Origin: an uncultured Psychroserpens sp.
Lineage (GTDB): Bacteria; Bacteroidota; Bacteroidia; Flavobacteriales; Flavobacteriaceae
NCBI RefSeq assembly: GCF_947492715.1
Contig: NZ_CANLNS010000002.1
Location: forward strand, 1 to 64,000
DNA length: 64,000 bases
Reading direction: 5' to 3'
Under the pieces are notes generated by a model. The model worked only from the letters and a program-made list of their open reading frames with translations. It was not told the DNA's origin and made no database searches. Position numbers and translations under genes: made by a program. The stretch's first letter is position 1; each line of letters starts with the position of its first letter. Of this stretch, positions 8,769-17,087 are shown one piece after another.

Positions 8769-10493
8769 TTAAATATCTAAGCCAAATGTTTTTCGAAGCA
8801 CCTCAATACTCGCATTTTTTTCCTTTAACTTTTCATATTTTTCTTGAGTAGTAAAGGCGTACTTTTTTGAAATCTCTTCGTTGACACTAATATCGAGTTT
8901 TAAATTAAAATTCTGAAGTGTTTTACGAAGAAATTCCATTAGTGGGTATTGAGCTCTTTCTAATTCTACTCTAAGTGTATCATTTGGGAATTCGAGCTGA
9001 ATATCTGTACCATTTAAGGTAGGTTCTCCCATTTCTAAAATCGAAGCCATAATTTTCTCTCCCTTTTTATGTAATTGAGCAATATAGTTGTTCCAGGTAG
9101 TATGAAACTGTTCTTCTGTGAAATCTTCAGTTGGGAGATCATCCACATCAATAACAACCTCCATTTGTCTAATTTGATGCTCTTTTTTAGCCCTAATACT
9201 TTTTAGTGACAATCCAGATGTACGTTGATCTTTCTTTAAGTCTAAAACTGGTTTTGGAGGATCGGCAGTAATTGGTTTATCTACGGTGTCATTGTCGTTT
9301 GACTTTTCTTCAGTTTGATTTTGAGCAGTCGCGCTTTTTACTTTAGCTTTTTCAAGGTCAACAGGAATAGGAGTGATGCCTTTAGCTTTAAAGTAAGATG
9401 GAGGAATTATGTAATGTTTACTATTTTTTTTTTCTCCATCAAAAGTGATAGAGGCAAGTTGCATTAAACAAAGTTCAACAAGTAGGCGTTGATTTTTGCT
9501 GCTTTTGTATTTGAGGTCACAATCATTAGCAAGTTCTATACCTCTTATAAGAAAGTCATGGGGTGCTTTTCTAGATTGTTCTAGATACTTAGCTTTGGTA
9601 TCTTCACCAACTTCAAGTAATTCTATGGTTTGTTCATTTTGGCAAACCAGCAAATCTCTAAAATGAGATGCTAATCCAGCAATAAAGTGATGACCGTCAA
9701 AACCTTTTGATAGGGTATGGTTAAATTGAATAAGAAGCTCAGGAATTTTATTCTCTAAAATCAAATCTGTACTATTGAAATAGGTTTCATAATCTAGTAC
9801 ATTTAAGTTTTCAGTAACCGCTTGTCTAGTTAGCTCTTTTCCAGAGAAACTTACAACACGATCAAAAATAGATAATGCGTCTCGCATTGCTCCATCTGCT
9901 TTTTGAGCAATGATATGTAAAGCATCATCTTCAGCATTAATACCTTGCTCTTGAGCAATATATTTTAAATACTCTTTAGCATCTTTTACTGTAATTCGTT
10001 TAAAATCGAAAATTTGACAACGCGATAAAATCGTTGGAATGATTTTATGCTTTTCAGTAGTTGCAAGAATAAATATGCAATGTTTTGGTGGTTCCTCTAA
10101 GGTTTTTAGAAAGGCATTAAATGCCGCTTGAGAAAGCATATGTACTTCATCAATAATATAAACTTTGTACTTTCCAACTTGAGGAGGAATACGCACCTGA
10201 TCTGTTAGGCTCCTGATATCATCTACCGAATTATTTGAAGCCGCATCCAACTCGAAGATGTTAAAAGCAAAATCTTCATCTTCAGTTTCCGAGCCATCGC
10301 TGTTGATCATTTTGGCTAAAATACGAGCGCAAGTTGTTTTCCCAACACCTCTTGGGCCTGTAAACAGCAAGGCTTGAGCCAAATGATTGTTCTCAATAGC
10401 GTTTAATAAAGTATTTGTAATAGCTTGCTGACCAACAACATCCTTAAATGTTTGTGGTCTGTATTTACGCGCAGATACTACAAAGTGTTCCAT
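8769..10493 (-). CDS. dnaX: DNA polymerase III subunit gamma/tau
   Basis: 574 residues. The AAA+ clamp-loader module has GPRGVGKT at residues 46-53, Walker B IIDEVHML and a sensor-1 region LATTEKHKI. Domain III and a tau-like C-terminal extension follow. It loads the beta clamp and couples it to polymerase III in the replisome. The four-cysteine zinc module that normally sits between the Walker A helix and the ELDAASN strand is missing: residues 62-78 (MINSDGSETEDEDFAFN) contain no cysteine. Related flavobacterial DnaX proteins, as far as I recall, share this loss. First gene of the dnaX-lipoprotein-miaE cluster, divergent from rnpB. Confidence 0.96.
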   Translation of the reverse strand: MEHFVVSARKYRPQTFKDVVGQQAITNTLLNAIENNHLAQALLFTGPRGVGKTTCARILAKMINSDGSETEDEDFAFNIFELDAASNNSVDDIRSLTDQVRIPPQVGKYKVYIIDEVHMLSQAAFNAFLKTLEEPPKHCIFILATTEKHKIIPTILSRCQIFDFKRITVKDAKEYLKYIAQEQGINAEDDALHIIAQKADGAMRDALSIFDRVVSFSGKELTRQAVTENLNVLDYETYFNSTDLILENKIPELLIQFNHTLSKGFDGHHFIAGLASHFRDLLVCQNEQTIELLEVGEDTKAKYLEQSRKAPHDFLIRGIELANDCDLKYKSSKNQRLLVELCLMQLASITFDGEKKNSKHYIIPPSYFKAKGITPIPVDLEKAKVKSATAQNQTEEKSNDNDTVDKPITADPPKPVLDLKKDQRTSGLSLKSIRAKKEHQIRQMEVVIDVDDLPTEDFTEEQFHTTWNNYIAQLHKKGEKIMASILEMGEPTLNGTDIQLEFPNDTLRVELERAQYPLMEFLRKTLQNFNLKLDISVNEEISKKYAFTTQEKYEKLKEKNASIEVLRKTFGLDI

Positions 10494-10584
10494 GAAAAAA
10501 ACTTAGAAGAACAAAGTTAAAAATTCAGTTCAAAATTAAGAATTATGTAGCTTTAATTTAGGAGGAGTTATTAACAATTAATTG

Positions 10585-10592
10585 TATTTTTG
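10585..10592 (+). promoter_or_regulatory. rnpB promoter -7 element
   Basis: TATTTTTG matches the Bacteroidota TAnnTTTG element perfectly, 5 bp before the predicted RNase P RNA 5' end at 10597, which is the spacing expected for the transcription start. A -33 TTG is not obvious. Confidence 0.8.
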
Positions 10593-10596
10593 CACC

Positions 10597-10933
10597 AAGC
10601 AGATCGCCTTATCGCAGTGGCATTTATTGTCTCTGAGGAAAGTCCGAACACCATAGTGCAATCATAGTGGCTAACAGCCATCCATCGTAAGGTGAGGAAA
10701 AGTGCAACAGAAAGAATGTACAGGTTAAGCTGTAGTGAAACCAGGTAAACTCTATGAGGTGCAATGTCATGTATACCAACGCTTGAGTGCGGCACGTGCG
10801 ATTGTTGGAGGGTAGGCAGCTAAAGTTTGCTGGCAACAGTAAACGTAGATAAATGATAAGGGCTTTTCTTTTTTTTGAGAATTCATTTTCTCAAAAAAAG
10901 AAAATGTACAGAATTCGGCTTATAGATCTGCTT
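10597..10933 (+). ncRNA. rnpB: RNase P RNA (class A)
   Basis: About 337 nt. Conserved elements appear in order: GAGGAAAGTCCGAACACC (P4 and J regions), GTGCAACAGAAAG, GTAAACTCTATGAGGTGCAA, GGGTAGGCAGC, AGATAAATGATAAGGGC and ACAGAATTCGGCTTATAG near the 3' end. The ends pair to form P1: AAGCAGATC at 10597-10605 with GATCTGCTT at 10925-10933. Between AGATAAATGAT and ACAGAATTCGG lies an AT-rich hairpin (about 10864-10904) in the P19 position. It is the catalytic RNA that trims tRNA 5' leaders. The two minus-strand ORFs listed here are spurious. Confidence 0.97.
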
Positions 10934-10946
10934 TTTTTCTTTTTTG
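10925..10946 (+). terminator. rnpB terminator (P1 3' strand plus T-run)
   Basis: The 3' strand of helix P1 (GATCTGC) runs directly into a T-rich tract. It abuts the first GACAC repeat at 10941-10960. Confidence 0.6.
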
Positions 10947-10960
10947 ACACGTTTTGACAC
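10942..10960 (+). promoter_or_regulatory. GACAC direct-repeat site 1
   Basis: TTTTGACACGTTTTGACAC: two copies of TTTTGACAC, 10 bp apart, ending 56 bp before the start of the TPR-LuxR regulator. The identical 19-mer recurs at 12649-12667 and a variant at 13774-13788. A 10-bp period places both half-sites on the same DNA face. Confidence 0.65.
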
Positions 10961-11016
10961 TTTAGTTACGGTCGTTTTTTTCTGTTCTGATTTTTGATAA
11001 TCATTAGTTTTATAGC

Positions 11017-12645
11017 ATGAAATGTATTATATCATATATCCTGTTTTTTTCCTTGTCACTTTCAGTTTTATCTCAGGAAATAGATAGTGTTAGAGTTATT
11101 TTAGAAAGTAATTTAAAGGAAGCAAATTCAGAGGCTCAAAAGTTAAACGCTATGTTGGCTTTGGGAGAACTTGAATTGGATCATAATTTTACAAAAGCAA
11201 AGTATATCATTAATGATGCATATGAATTAATTAATAAAACACCTACAAAATTCACTAATCATGAAAAGGCTTTAGTATTAGTTCAATATGGTGTGCTTAA
11301 AAGACGTTTGGGTAAACATGTTGAGGCTTTAGACAGCTACCTCCAAGCTTTAAAACGATTTGAAGTAGACGAAGACGATAAAAATATAGCAGATGTGTAT
11401 CATAACATCGCCATGGTCTACAGGTCGCAAAAAGAGTATCGTAAGTCTATTCAATATTTTAAAAAATCTATAGCAGTTAATCAGGCTTTAGATAATAACC
11501 ACGGCGTGGCTCAGGCGACTCTAATGCTTGGAGTCTCTTATAGTAGTACTAAACAATTAGATTCGGCGTTGATTTGTTATAACAAGGCAAAAGCCATTTT
11601 TAATACACTTAATGCAGACGAACAACTTCAAGAGGTTAATGACAATTTAGTAGCGATTTATAGAAAGCAGAAAGACTATGATGCGGCTTTGAATCTTAGT
11701 TTAAAAAACGTCGATTATTCGAAGCGTAAAGGAAAGCAATTGGCTTTGTGCGGAAATTACTATGATACCGCCTTAGTTTATGAAAAACTTAAAGCCTATA
11801 AATTGGCTGGTAAATATGTAGATTCCTCAATAAAATTAGCAAAGAAGGAAAAATTTATTCATCGTATAGCAAAAGGCTATAAAAAGCGTTCTCAATTATG
11901 GAATAAATTAGAGAATTATGGAGCAGCTTATAGAGATTATAAGCGCTTTAAAAAATATTCAGATTCTATTTTTAATATAGAAACGGTATCACAAATTCAA
12001 GAATTAGAACTGAAATATACTTTTGAAAAAGAACAGCAAGAAGCTAAATTGATTACAGAAAATGAACGCTCCAAAAAATGGTTGTATTTAGCTTTGTTTA
12101 TTCTAACATTAATTGTGGCCATTACGATCACCTTATTAGTACAAAAAAATTATAGAAATAAAATTGAATTAGCACGTATAAATCATAAAGCCGAGACACT
12201 GTCTTTAGATCAGGAAATTAAAAATAAAGAAGTTAATGTTAAACAACTTATTGCAGATAATACGATGCGATTAGATTTTAAAAAGGAATTATTGGATCGC
12301 ATTAGAAATGATAATGAGACAGCAGATGCTAAAGAATTCATTTCAAAACTAGCCAATGATTTAAGGCTTCAAATTGAAACAGAAAGTAAATTATCTAACT
12401 TACAACATACCATAGATGCTACAAATACAGCATTCGATACTGTTTTAAAAACACGCTTTTCTGAGTTAACAAAAGGAGAACGAGAAGTAGCTTCTTTATT
12501 ACGTTTAAATTTGAGTGTCAAAGAAATTATGACGATTCGTAATGTTTCAGAAGATTCTGTTAAATCTATGCGTCGTCGTATTCGGAAGAAAATGCAAGTT
12601 CCTAAAACACAACGTATAGAAGATTTTATTCAATCGCTCAATTGA
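11017..12645 (+). CDS. TPR-containing membrane regulator with LuxR-type HTH
   Basis: 542 residues in four parts: a signal peptide (MKCIISYILFFSLSLSVLSQ), TPR repeats at about 40-330 (NIADVYHNIAMVYRSQKEYRKSIQYFKKS), one transmembrane helix at about 354-376, a coiled coil, and a C-terminal helix-turn-helix at about 480-542 (LTKGEREVASLLRLNLSVKEI). This is the common Bacteroidota architecture in which periplasmic TPRs sense something and the cytoplasmic HTH controls transcription. Matching GACAC repeats lie before this gene and before both following T9SS genes, so autoregulation and control of the two neighbours is a reasonable hypothesis. The signal sensed is unknown. Confidence 0.88.
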   Translation: MKCIISYILFFSLSLSVLSQEIDSVRVILESNLKEANSEAQKLNAMLALGELELDHNFTKAKYIINDAYELINKTPTKFTNHEKALVLVQYGVLKRRLGKHVEALDSYLQALKRFEVDEDDKNIADVYHNIAMVYRSQKEYRKSIQYFKKSIAVNQALDNNHGVAQATLMLGVSYSSTKQLDSALICYNKAKAIFNTLNADEQLQEVNDNLVAIYRKQKDYDAALNLSLKNVDYSKRKGKQLALCGNYYDTALVYEKLKAYKLAGKYVDSSIKLAKKEKFIHRIAKGYKKRSQLWNKLENYGAAYRDYKRFKKYSDSIFNIETVSQIQELELKYTFEKEQQEAKLITENERSKKWLYLALFILTLIVAITITLLVQKNYRNKIELARINHKAETLSLDQEIKNKEVNVKQLIADNTMRLDFKKELLDRIRNDNETADAKEFISKLANDLRLQIETESKLSNLQHTIDATNTAFDTVLKTRFSELTKGEREVASLLRLNLSVKEIMTIRNVSEDSVKSMRRRIRKKMQVPKTQRIEDFIQSLN

Positions 12646-12648
12646 AAC

Positions 12649-12667
12649 TTTTGACACGTTTTGACAC
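12649..12667 (+). promoter_or_regulatory. GACAC direct-repeat site 2
   Basis: The same 19-mer as site 1 (TTTTGACACGTTTTGACAC), beginning 4 bp after the regulator stop and ending 64 bp before the next gene. A near-consensus -7 box TATTTTAG lies downstream at 12701-12708. Confidence 0.65.
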
Positions 12668-12731
12668 GTGTTTTTTGTGGGTTTGAAACGTTTAGCTATG
12701 TATTTTAGCTGAAATTTTAAACCTTTAATCG

Positions 12732-13745
12732 ATGAAACCTACTGTCTTACTGTTACTTTTTAGTTTACTAACATACAGCACCAATGCTCAAATCACTCAA
12801 GATAATACGGCATTAAGTGGTTTAGTACCTTCAGACTCACCAGTTTCTATTACTGTACCTACAGGGAATGATAAAGCGCTGATTATGGTGATTAGCGATG
12901 CTAGCTCTGCTCAAGTTTCTGATATACAAAACTTTAATGGCTTGCCAGTATATAGCTTAAATGATTCTGGTTTTGAGACTAAAGTTTTCATAGTCTACTT
13001 AGGTGATGTCACTACCGAATTTGTAGCTGATTTAAATTTTTCAAAAGGTATAAATACAGTATTTACTTTAAATAATGTAGAGCAAACTATGGATGATACT
13101 AAACTTAATGATTTTGAAAACATCATTGGGCAAAAGCCTGTGTTTACGCATTTAGGTAGTTTAAATAAAGAGCCGGGTGATTTTGTAATAAATGGATTTA
13201 GAATAAGTAACTCACTTGGAGGTGAATGCGCACAACCAGAGTTTAGTATTTTTAATTCTCAAGGAAACACAGTCAACCTTGAGTTTGAACAATCTGCTGG
13301 AGTAGGATCGGGTCTTCAATGGACTATTTATTCGTCTATTGTTTCCAATTCTAACGAGTATACAATGTGGTCTTTAGCAGATAATTGTTTCGATAATACC
13401 ACTGGTCGTTATGCTGATGATTTTCAATATTATGCCGTTAGACACTATAGTATTATTATAAAATCTGTACTCGAAGAAACACTTACTACTGCCGTTATTG
13501 ACAATGAGATAGATTTTAAATTATTTCCTAATCCAACTGATTCCATTTTACAATTTAACCAATCTTTTAATGGAACATATGCAATTTATAATACCTCTGG
13601 TAAGAATGTACTGTCATCTAAATCGGTTGAAATCGTTAATCATATTAATATTTCAACCTTATCAACAGGCACTTATGTCATTAAAATAGAAACTAAGGAT
13701 GGTAAATCTTTCCAAAAACAATTTATAGTCAATACTAGAAAATAA
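12732..13745 (+). CDS. T9SS-secreted protein, unknown function
   Basis: 337 residues with a signal peptide ending STNAQ and a C-terminal type A sorting domain (FKLFPNPTDSILQF to STGTYVIKIETKDGKSF), so it should be exported and then passed across the outer membrane and anchored by T9SS. The ~240-residue middle is beta-rich with a few cysteines (GGECAQPEFSIF, DNCFDNT) and is not a family I know. It sits directly downstream of the TPR-LuxR regulator behind GACAC site 2, which suggests it is a target of that regulator. Confidence 0.85.
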   Translation: MKPTVLLLLFSLLTYSTNAQITQDNTALSGLVPSDSPVSITVPTGNDKALIMVISDASSAQVSDIQNFNGLPVYSLNDSGFETKVFIVYLGDVTTEFVADLNFSKGINTVFTLNNVEQTMDDTKLNDFENIIGQKPVFTHLGSLNKEPGDFVINGFRISNSLGGECAQPEFSIFNSQGNTVNLEFEQSAGVGSGLQWTIYSSIVSNSNEYTMWSLADNCFDNTTGRYADDFQYYAVRHYSIIIKSVLEETLTTAVIDNEIDFKLFPNPTDSILQFNQSFNGTYAIYNTSGKNVLSSKSVEIVNHINISTLSTGTYVIKIETKDGKSFQKQFIVNTRK

Positions 13746-13773
13746 TGCTGTTAAGTCATTAGCAAACATAAGC

Positions 13774-13788
13774 GACACCTTTTGACAC
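13774..13788 (+). promoter_or_regulatory. GACAC direct-repeat site 3
   Basis: GACACCTTTTGACAC keeps the 10-bp period of sites 1 and 2; the upstream half-site has lost its TTTT. It ends 33 bp before the perfect -7 element at 13821, placing it just upstream of the expected -33 region, a normal activator position. Confidence 0.6.
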
Positions 13789-13820
13789 TCATCTTTTATG
13801 AGCCAAAATAATACAGCCAT

Positions 13821-13828
13821 TATTTTTG
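13821..13828 (+). promoter_or_regulatory. Promoter -7 element TATTTTTG
   Basis: A perfect TAnnTTTG element 31 bp upstream of the ATG at 13859. It overlaps the TTG that the ORF track used as a start (13826), which argues that the real start is the downstream ATG. Confidence 0.65.
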
Positions 13829-13858
13829 CAAAAAATTAAAAACACTAAATCTACACAA

Positions 13859-15436
13859 ATGAAACACTTTTACCTACTATTAATATCACTAGTCTTTACA
13901 TACACGACAAATGCCCAATATACTGTCATTCCTGACGCGAACTTTGAAATTGCATTAGCAGCCTATGATGACATTGCAGGAGATGGACAAGTACCAACTA
14001 ACAATATAAATACACTAACTTTTTTAAATGTTGGAGACAATAATATAAGTAGTCTTAATGGGATTCAGGATTTTGAAGCATTAGAGCAGTTAAGATGTAA
14101 TAATAATAATCTTATGACTTTAGATTTAAGTCAGAATTTAAACCTTCAAAGATTGCGTTGTTACAATAACCCACTAGTTAATTTAGATTTGTCTAATAAC
14201 CTTCAACTATTTGAATTAAGAAGTTATGCGTGTCCTTCACTTACGAGTTTAAATATTGCTAATGGAAATAATAGTAATATCAATCACCTTAACATCTCTT
14301 CTAATACAAATTTAACGTGCGTCGAAGTAGATAACCCAACTATCGCAGATGATTGGAACAATAATATAAACTTACCAGGAACATACTCCGCAGGATCTAA
14401 CGTTGTTTATTGTGTTTTAGGCGTAAACGAAACTTATGTGCCAGATGATGCTTTTGAAGCGTATTTAGAATCCAACAGTTTAGGTAATGGCATTGCTAAT
14501 GACAATAGAGTTGATAAGAGTTTAATAAGTACAGTAACTTCAATTAACCTAGAGAACCTAGGCATTATAGATGCCATTGGTATCAACGAGTTTGTCGTTT
14601 TAGAAACCTTGCAGGTTAATGATAATAACCTAGAGGTCATTTATCTAGACAATTTAATCAATTTAGTTACGTTTAGAGCAACTCGCAATAACTTAGTTAC
14701 GTTAGATTTAAGTAATAGTACAAGTCTTGAGGTTCTTATTGTAGATTCAAATAATCTGTCTACACTTTTATTAAATTCAACCGTATTCATATATTATCAA
14801 GTCGCTGGGAATAACTTTTCATCCATAGATTTAACTAATTTTCCATTATTAGAAAGACTCTTTTGCAGTGGAAATAATATATTAAACTTGGATGTTAATA
14901 GTAATCCAGAATTAATTACAATAGAATGTCAGAATAATGATATTGAAAGTCTTGATGTATCCAACAATCCAGATTTAGTTAGCTTATTAGCTTTCAGTAA
15001 TGCGTTAACCTCTTTAGATGTTAAGAATGGGAATAATGGTATCATGACTACTTTTAGAGCCGATAACAATACTAATTTATCGTGTGTAGAAGTTGACAAT
15101 GAAGTAGCAGCTACAGATGGTTTCGGGAATTATTCAAGTTGGATGAAAGATGCTGGTACTGTATATTCTGAAGATTGTGCTGCGACGTTAGGGACAAACA
15201 CCTTTGAGTTAAATACTATTTCTGTATATCCCAATCCAGTTGAGAATATTTTGAATATCAATGCAACTAATAATGAATTAAAAAGATTAGAGATAATAGA
15301 TATTAATGGTCGACTAGTGATTACAAAATATAACAGCTTTGAGAACGTAGATATGCATCAATTGAATGCAGGCGTATACTTTATGAGGTTATACAACAAG
15401 AGTGCTACTAAGACACTTAAACTTATTAAGCAATAG
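13859..15436 (+). CDS. T9SS-secreted leucine-rich-repeat protein
   Basis: 525 residues from the ATG at 13859; the track start at 13826 is a TTG lying inside a promoter element. A signal peptide ends near TNAQ. Two blocks of leucine-rich repeats of about 21 residues (LDLSQNLNLQRLRCYNN, LDVSNNPDLVSLLAFSN) are each capped by a CVEVDN motif, and a type A sorting domain closes the protein (ISVYPNPVENILNI). Such LRR surface proteins generally bind proteins or glycans outside the cell. It is the last gene of the putative GACAC regulon, ended by a strong terminator. Confidence 0.9.
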   Translation: MKHFYLLLISLVFTYTTNAQYTVIPDANFEIALAAYDDIAGDGQVPTNNINTLTFLNVGDNNISSLNGIQDFEALEQLRCNNNNLMTLDLSQNLNLQRLRCYNNPLVNLDLSNNLQLFELRSYACPSLTSLNIANGNNSNINHLNISSNTNLTCVEVDNPTIADDWNNNINLPGTYSAGSNVVYCVLGVNETYVPDDAFEAYLESNSLGNGIANDNRVDKSLISTVTSINLENLGIIDAIGINEFVVLETLQVNDNNLEVIYLDNLINLVTFRATRNNLVTLDLSNSTSLEVLIVDSNNLSTLLLNSTVFIYYQVAGNNFSSIDLTNFPLLERLFCSGNNILNLDVNSNPELITIECQNNDIESLDVSNNPDLVSLLAFSNALTSLDVKNGNNGIMTTFRADNNTNLSCVEVDNEVAATDGFGNYSSWMKDAGTVYSEDCAATLGTNTFELNTISVYPNPVENILNINATNNELKRLEIIDINGRLVITKYNSFENVDMHQLNAGVYFMRLYNKSATKTLKLIKQ

Positions 15437-15504
15437 TATGTTGTAATAGCTAATTAGTTTATTTTTAAGATTATATAGAGGCTTTATGTGCTACAAACTT
15501 AAAT

Positions 15505-15537
15505 AAAGAACCCTTTACAAACTGTAAAGGGTTTTTT
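15505..15537. terminator. Bidirectional terminator
   Basis: AACCCTTTAC pairs perfectly with GTAAAGGGTT across a 5-nt loop, with A-tract and T-run on either side. It serves the convergent LRR gene and the exported protein at 15562. Confidence 0.88.
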
Positions 15538-15561
15538 ATCAGTAACATAATCTGAATGGGA

Positions 15562-16323
15562 TTATTCTTTAGTTGGTGTATAGCTTAAGTCTGGTCTTAT
15601 ATCACCTTCAACTTGGTCATATTTTGAAGTAAGTTTAATCACATTAAAAAATGTATCACCTTTATCGTCACCAAAAATCTCATCATTTTCTTTGCCTCCC
15701 ATAGCTATAGCAACATCGTCTTTACCTGCAATAGATACCATATAATAGCTTTCAGGGCTTCCAAAGCCGCTATGATAAATACTATAACCGTTTTTGATGC
15801 CTTTAGATTCAAATAGCGCTTTGACTTTAGCCATGGCTTCTTTCATCGCTTTGGCATTTTTTGGCGGATAGTATAAGAAGTGATATTCTCTATGATTTTT
15901 TCCTTCAGTGCTATAACCTTCAGGAGTATAAGATAACTCTGCGTTATAATGAATAATCGAATTGTTGTGAGAATCATAACATTGATCCATATCATTAAAT
16001 AGTTTCCCAGCAGCTTCTTCTCCCATTTTTTCAAATAGTGGCGCCATTGGGTTTTTATCTAAATCGGCCATGTTTTCAATTGGAGATACATAGACATATC
16101 GTCCATCTTCCACACTTATGGTAGTCCAGTTTACACCCTTGATATCATGTTTTACGCAGTTATCTTTTAGGCTTTTTGCAGCTTGTTCATACTGTGGTAT
16201 TTTTTCAAATTTCACGTTGTCTGTATGAACAACAAACATGGTTGGTGCATCTTGGGCGTAAGAAATGTTAGCCGCAAATACTACAGAAATTAGGATAATT
16301 AATCCTCTTTTTAAAGTTTTCAT
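15562..16323 (-). CDS. Exported protein with internal duplication
   Basis: 253 residues with a signal peptide ending SYAQDA. The mature protein looks duplicated: about residues 28-135 and 148-250 both start with a short beta strand, continue with an amphipathic helix (IPQYEQAAKSLKDNC; AMKEAMAKVKALFES), and end in LSYTP. The pattern resembles two fused ferredoxin-like alpha-beta barrel domains of the NIPSNAP or ABM type, but I cannot confirm this. It is monocistronic, convergent with the LRR gene, and the function is unknown. Confidence 0.7.
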   Translation of the reverse strand: MKTLKRGLIILISVVFAANISYAQDAPTMFVVHTDNVKFEKIPQYEQAAKSLKDNCVKHDIKGVNWTTISVEDGRYVYVSPIENMADLDKNPMAPLFEKMGEEAAGKLFNDMDQCYDSHNNSIIHYNAELSYTPEGYSTEGKNHREYHFLYYPPKNAKAMKEAMAKVKALFESKGIKNGYSIYHSGFGSPESYYMVSIAGKDDVAIAMGGKENDEIFGDDKGDTFFNVIKLTSKYDQVEGDIRPDLSYTPTKE

Positions 16324-16553
16324 AATAATTGATTTAAGTTAATATGTTGATTGCATTAATAGCCTTAGTTAAAAGCCATAACAACTAAAATCAAAGCAAA
16401 TAAGAGGACGTTTTATAGGTAAATCGAGCGTTTACTCAGAATTGAAGACTTATAAGATAATTAAAAAAAATGATTAGGATTTATACTACAAATTAAGCTA
16501 AGAGCAAACATAAATAATAGACAGAAAATACGCTTAAATAAAAACAGGTATAT

Positions 16554-17087
16554 CTACTCGAAAAAACTAAACATGTTACCACCGTAGCCTTTAGAGTAGG
16601 CGTAGTGTTTGAGTTCTGACAAATCGGTATGCTTAGAATGCTCAACTATTAATAAGCCATCATCTTCTAATAACTCATTTTGAAAAACTAAAGCAGGAAT
16701 TTTTGCAAATTCTTCTAAAGGAAAATCATATGGAGGATCTGCAAAAATAACGGTATGTTGTTGCTTCGTTTTTTCTAAAAATTTGAAAACATCACTTTTT
16801 ATAGTCGAAATCTGCATTTCAAATGCTTGAGCCGTTTCATTAATAAATTTGATACAAGGGTAGTGCCCATCCACAGCAGTAATGTACTTCGTACCACGAG
16901 ATGCAAATTCGTAACTTATATTCCCTGTGCCGGCAAATAAATCCAATACAGAGATCTCGTCAAAGTAAAAATTATTATTTAGAATATTAAATAAAGATTC
17001 TTTGGCCATGTCTGTAGTAGGCCTAACAGGTAATTTCTTTGGAGCGGTTATACGACGTCCTTTATATTGACCAGAGATAATGCGCAT
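16554..17087 (-). CDS. rsmD: 16S rRNA guanine(966)-N2 methyltransferase
   Basis: 177 residues with the RsmD opening MRIISGQYKGRRI and RPTTDMAKESLFNIL, SAM-binding motif I VLDLFAGTGNIS and catalytic motif IV FADPPYDFP. It methylates G966 of 16S rRNA during 30S maturation. Its ATG overlaps the stop of the DUF3822 gene by one base; rsmD-DUF3822 pairing is a recurrent arrangement in Bacteroidota. Confidence 0.95.
   Translation of the reverse strand: MRIISGQYKGRRITAPKKLPVRPTTDMAKESLFNILNNNFYFDEISVLDLFAGTGNISYEFASRGTKYITAVDGHYPCIKFINETAQAFEMQISTIKSDVFKFLEKTKQQHTVIFADPPYDFPLEEFAKIPALVFQNELLEDDGLLIVEHSKHTDLSELKHYAYSKGYGGNMFSFFE

Noticed and set aside
10571-10836. Two minus-strand ORFs of 70-74 residues
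   Set aside because: They lie inside and antisense to rnpB, whose conserved elements explain the whole stretch.
13826-13858. Upstream TTG start of the LRR protein
   Set aside because: The TTG lies within a perfect -7 promoter element and the 11 added residues would precede a clean signal peptide that starts with ATG at 13859.
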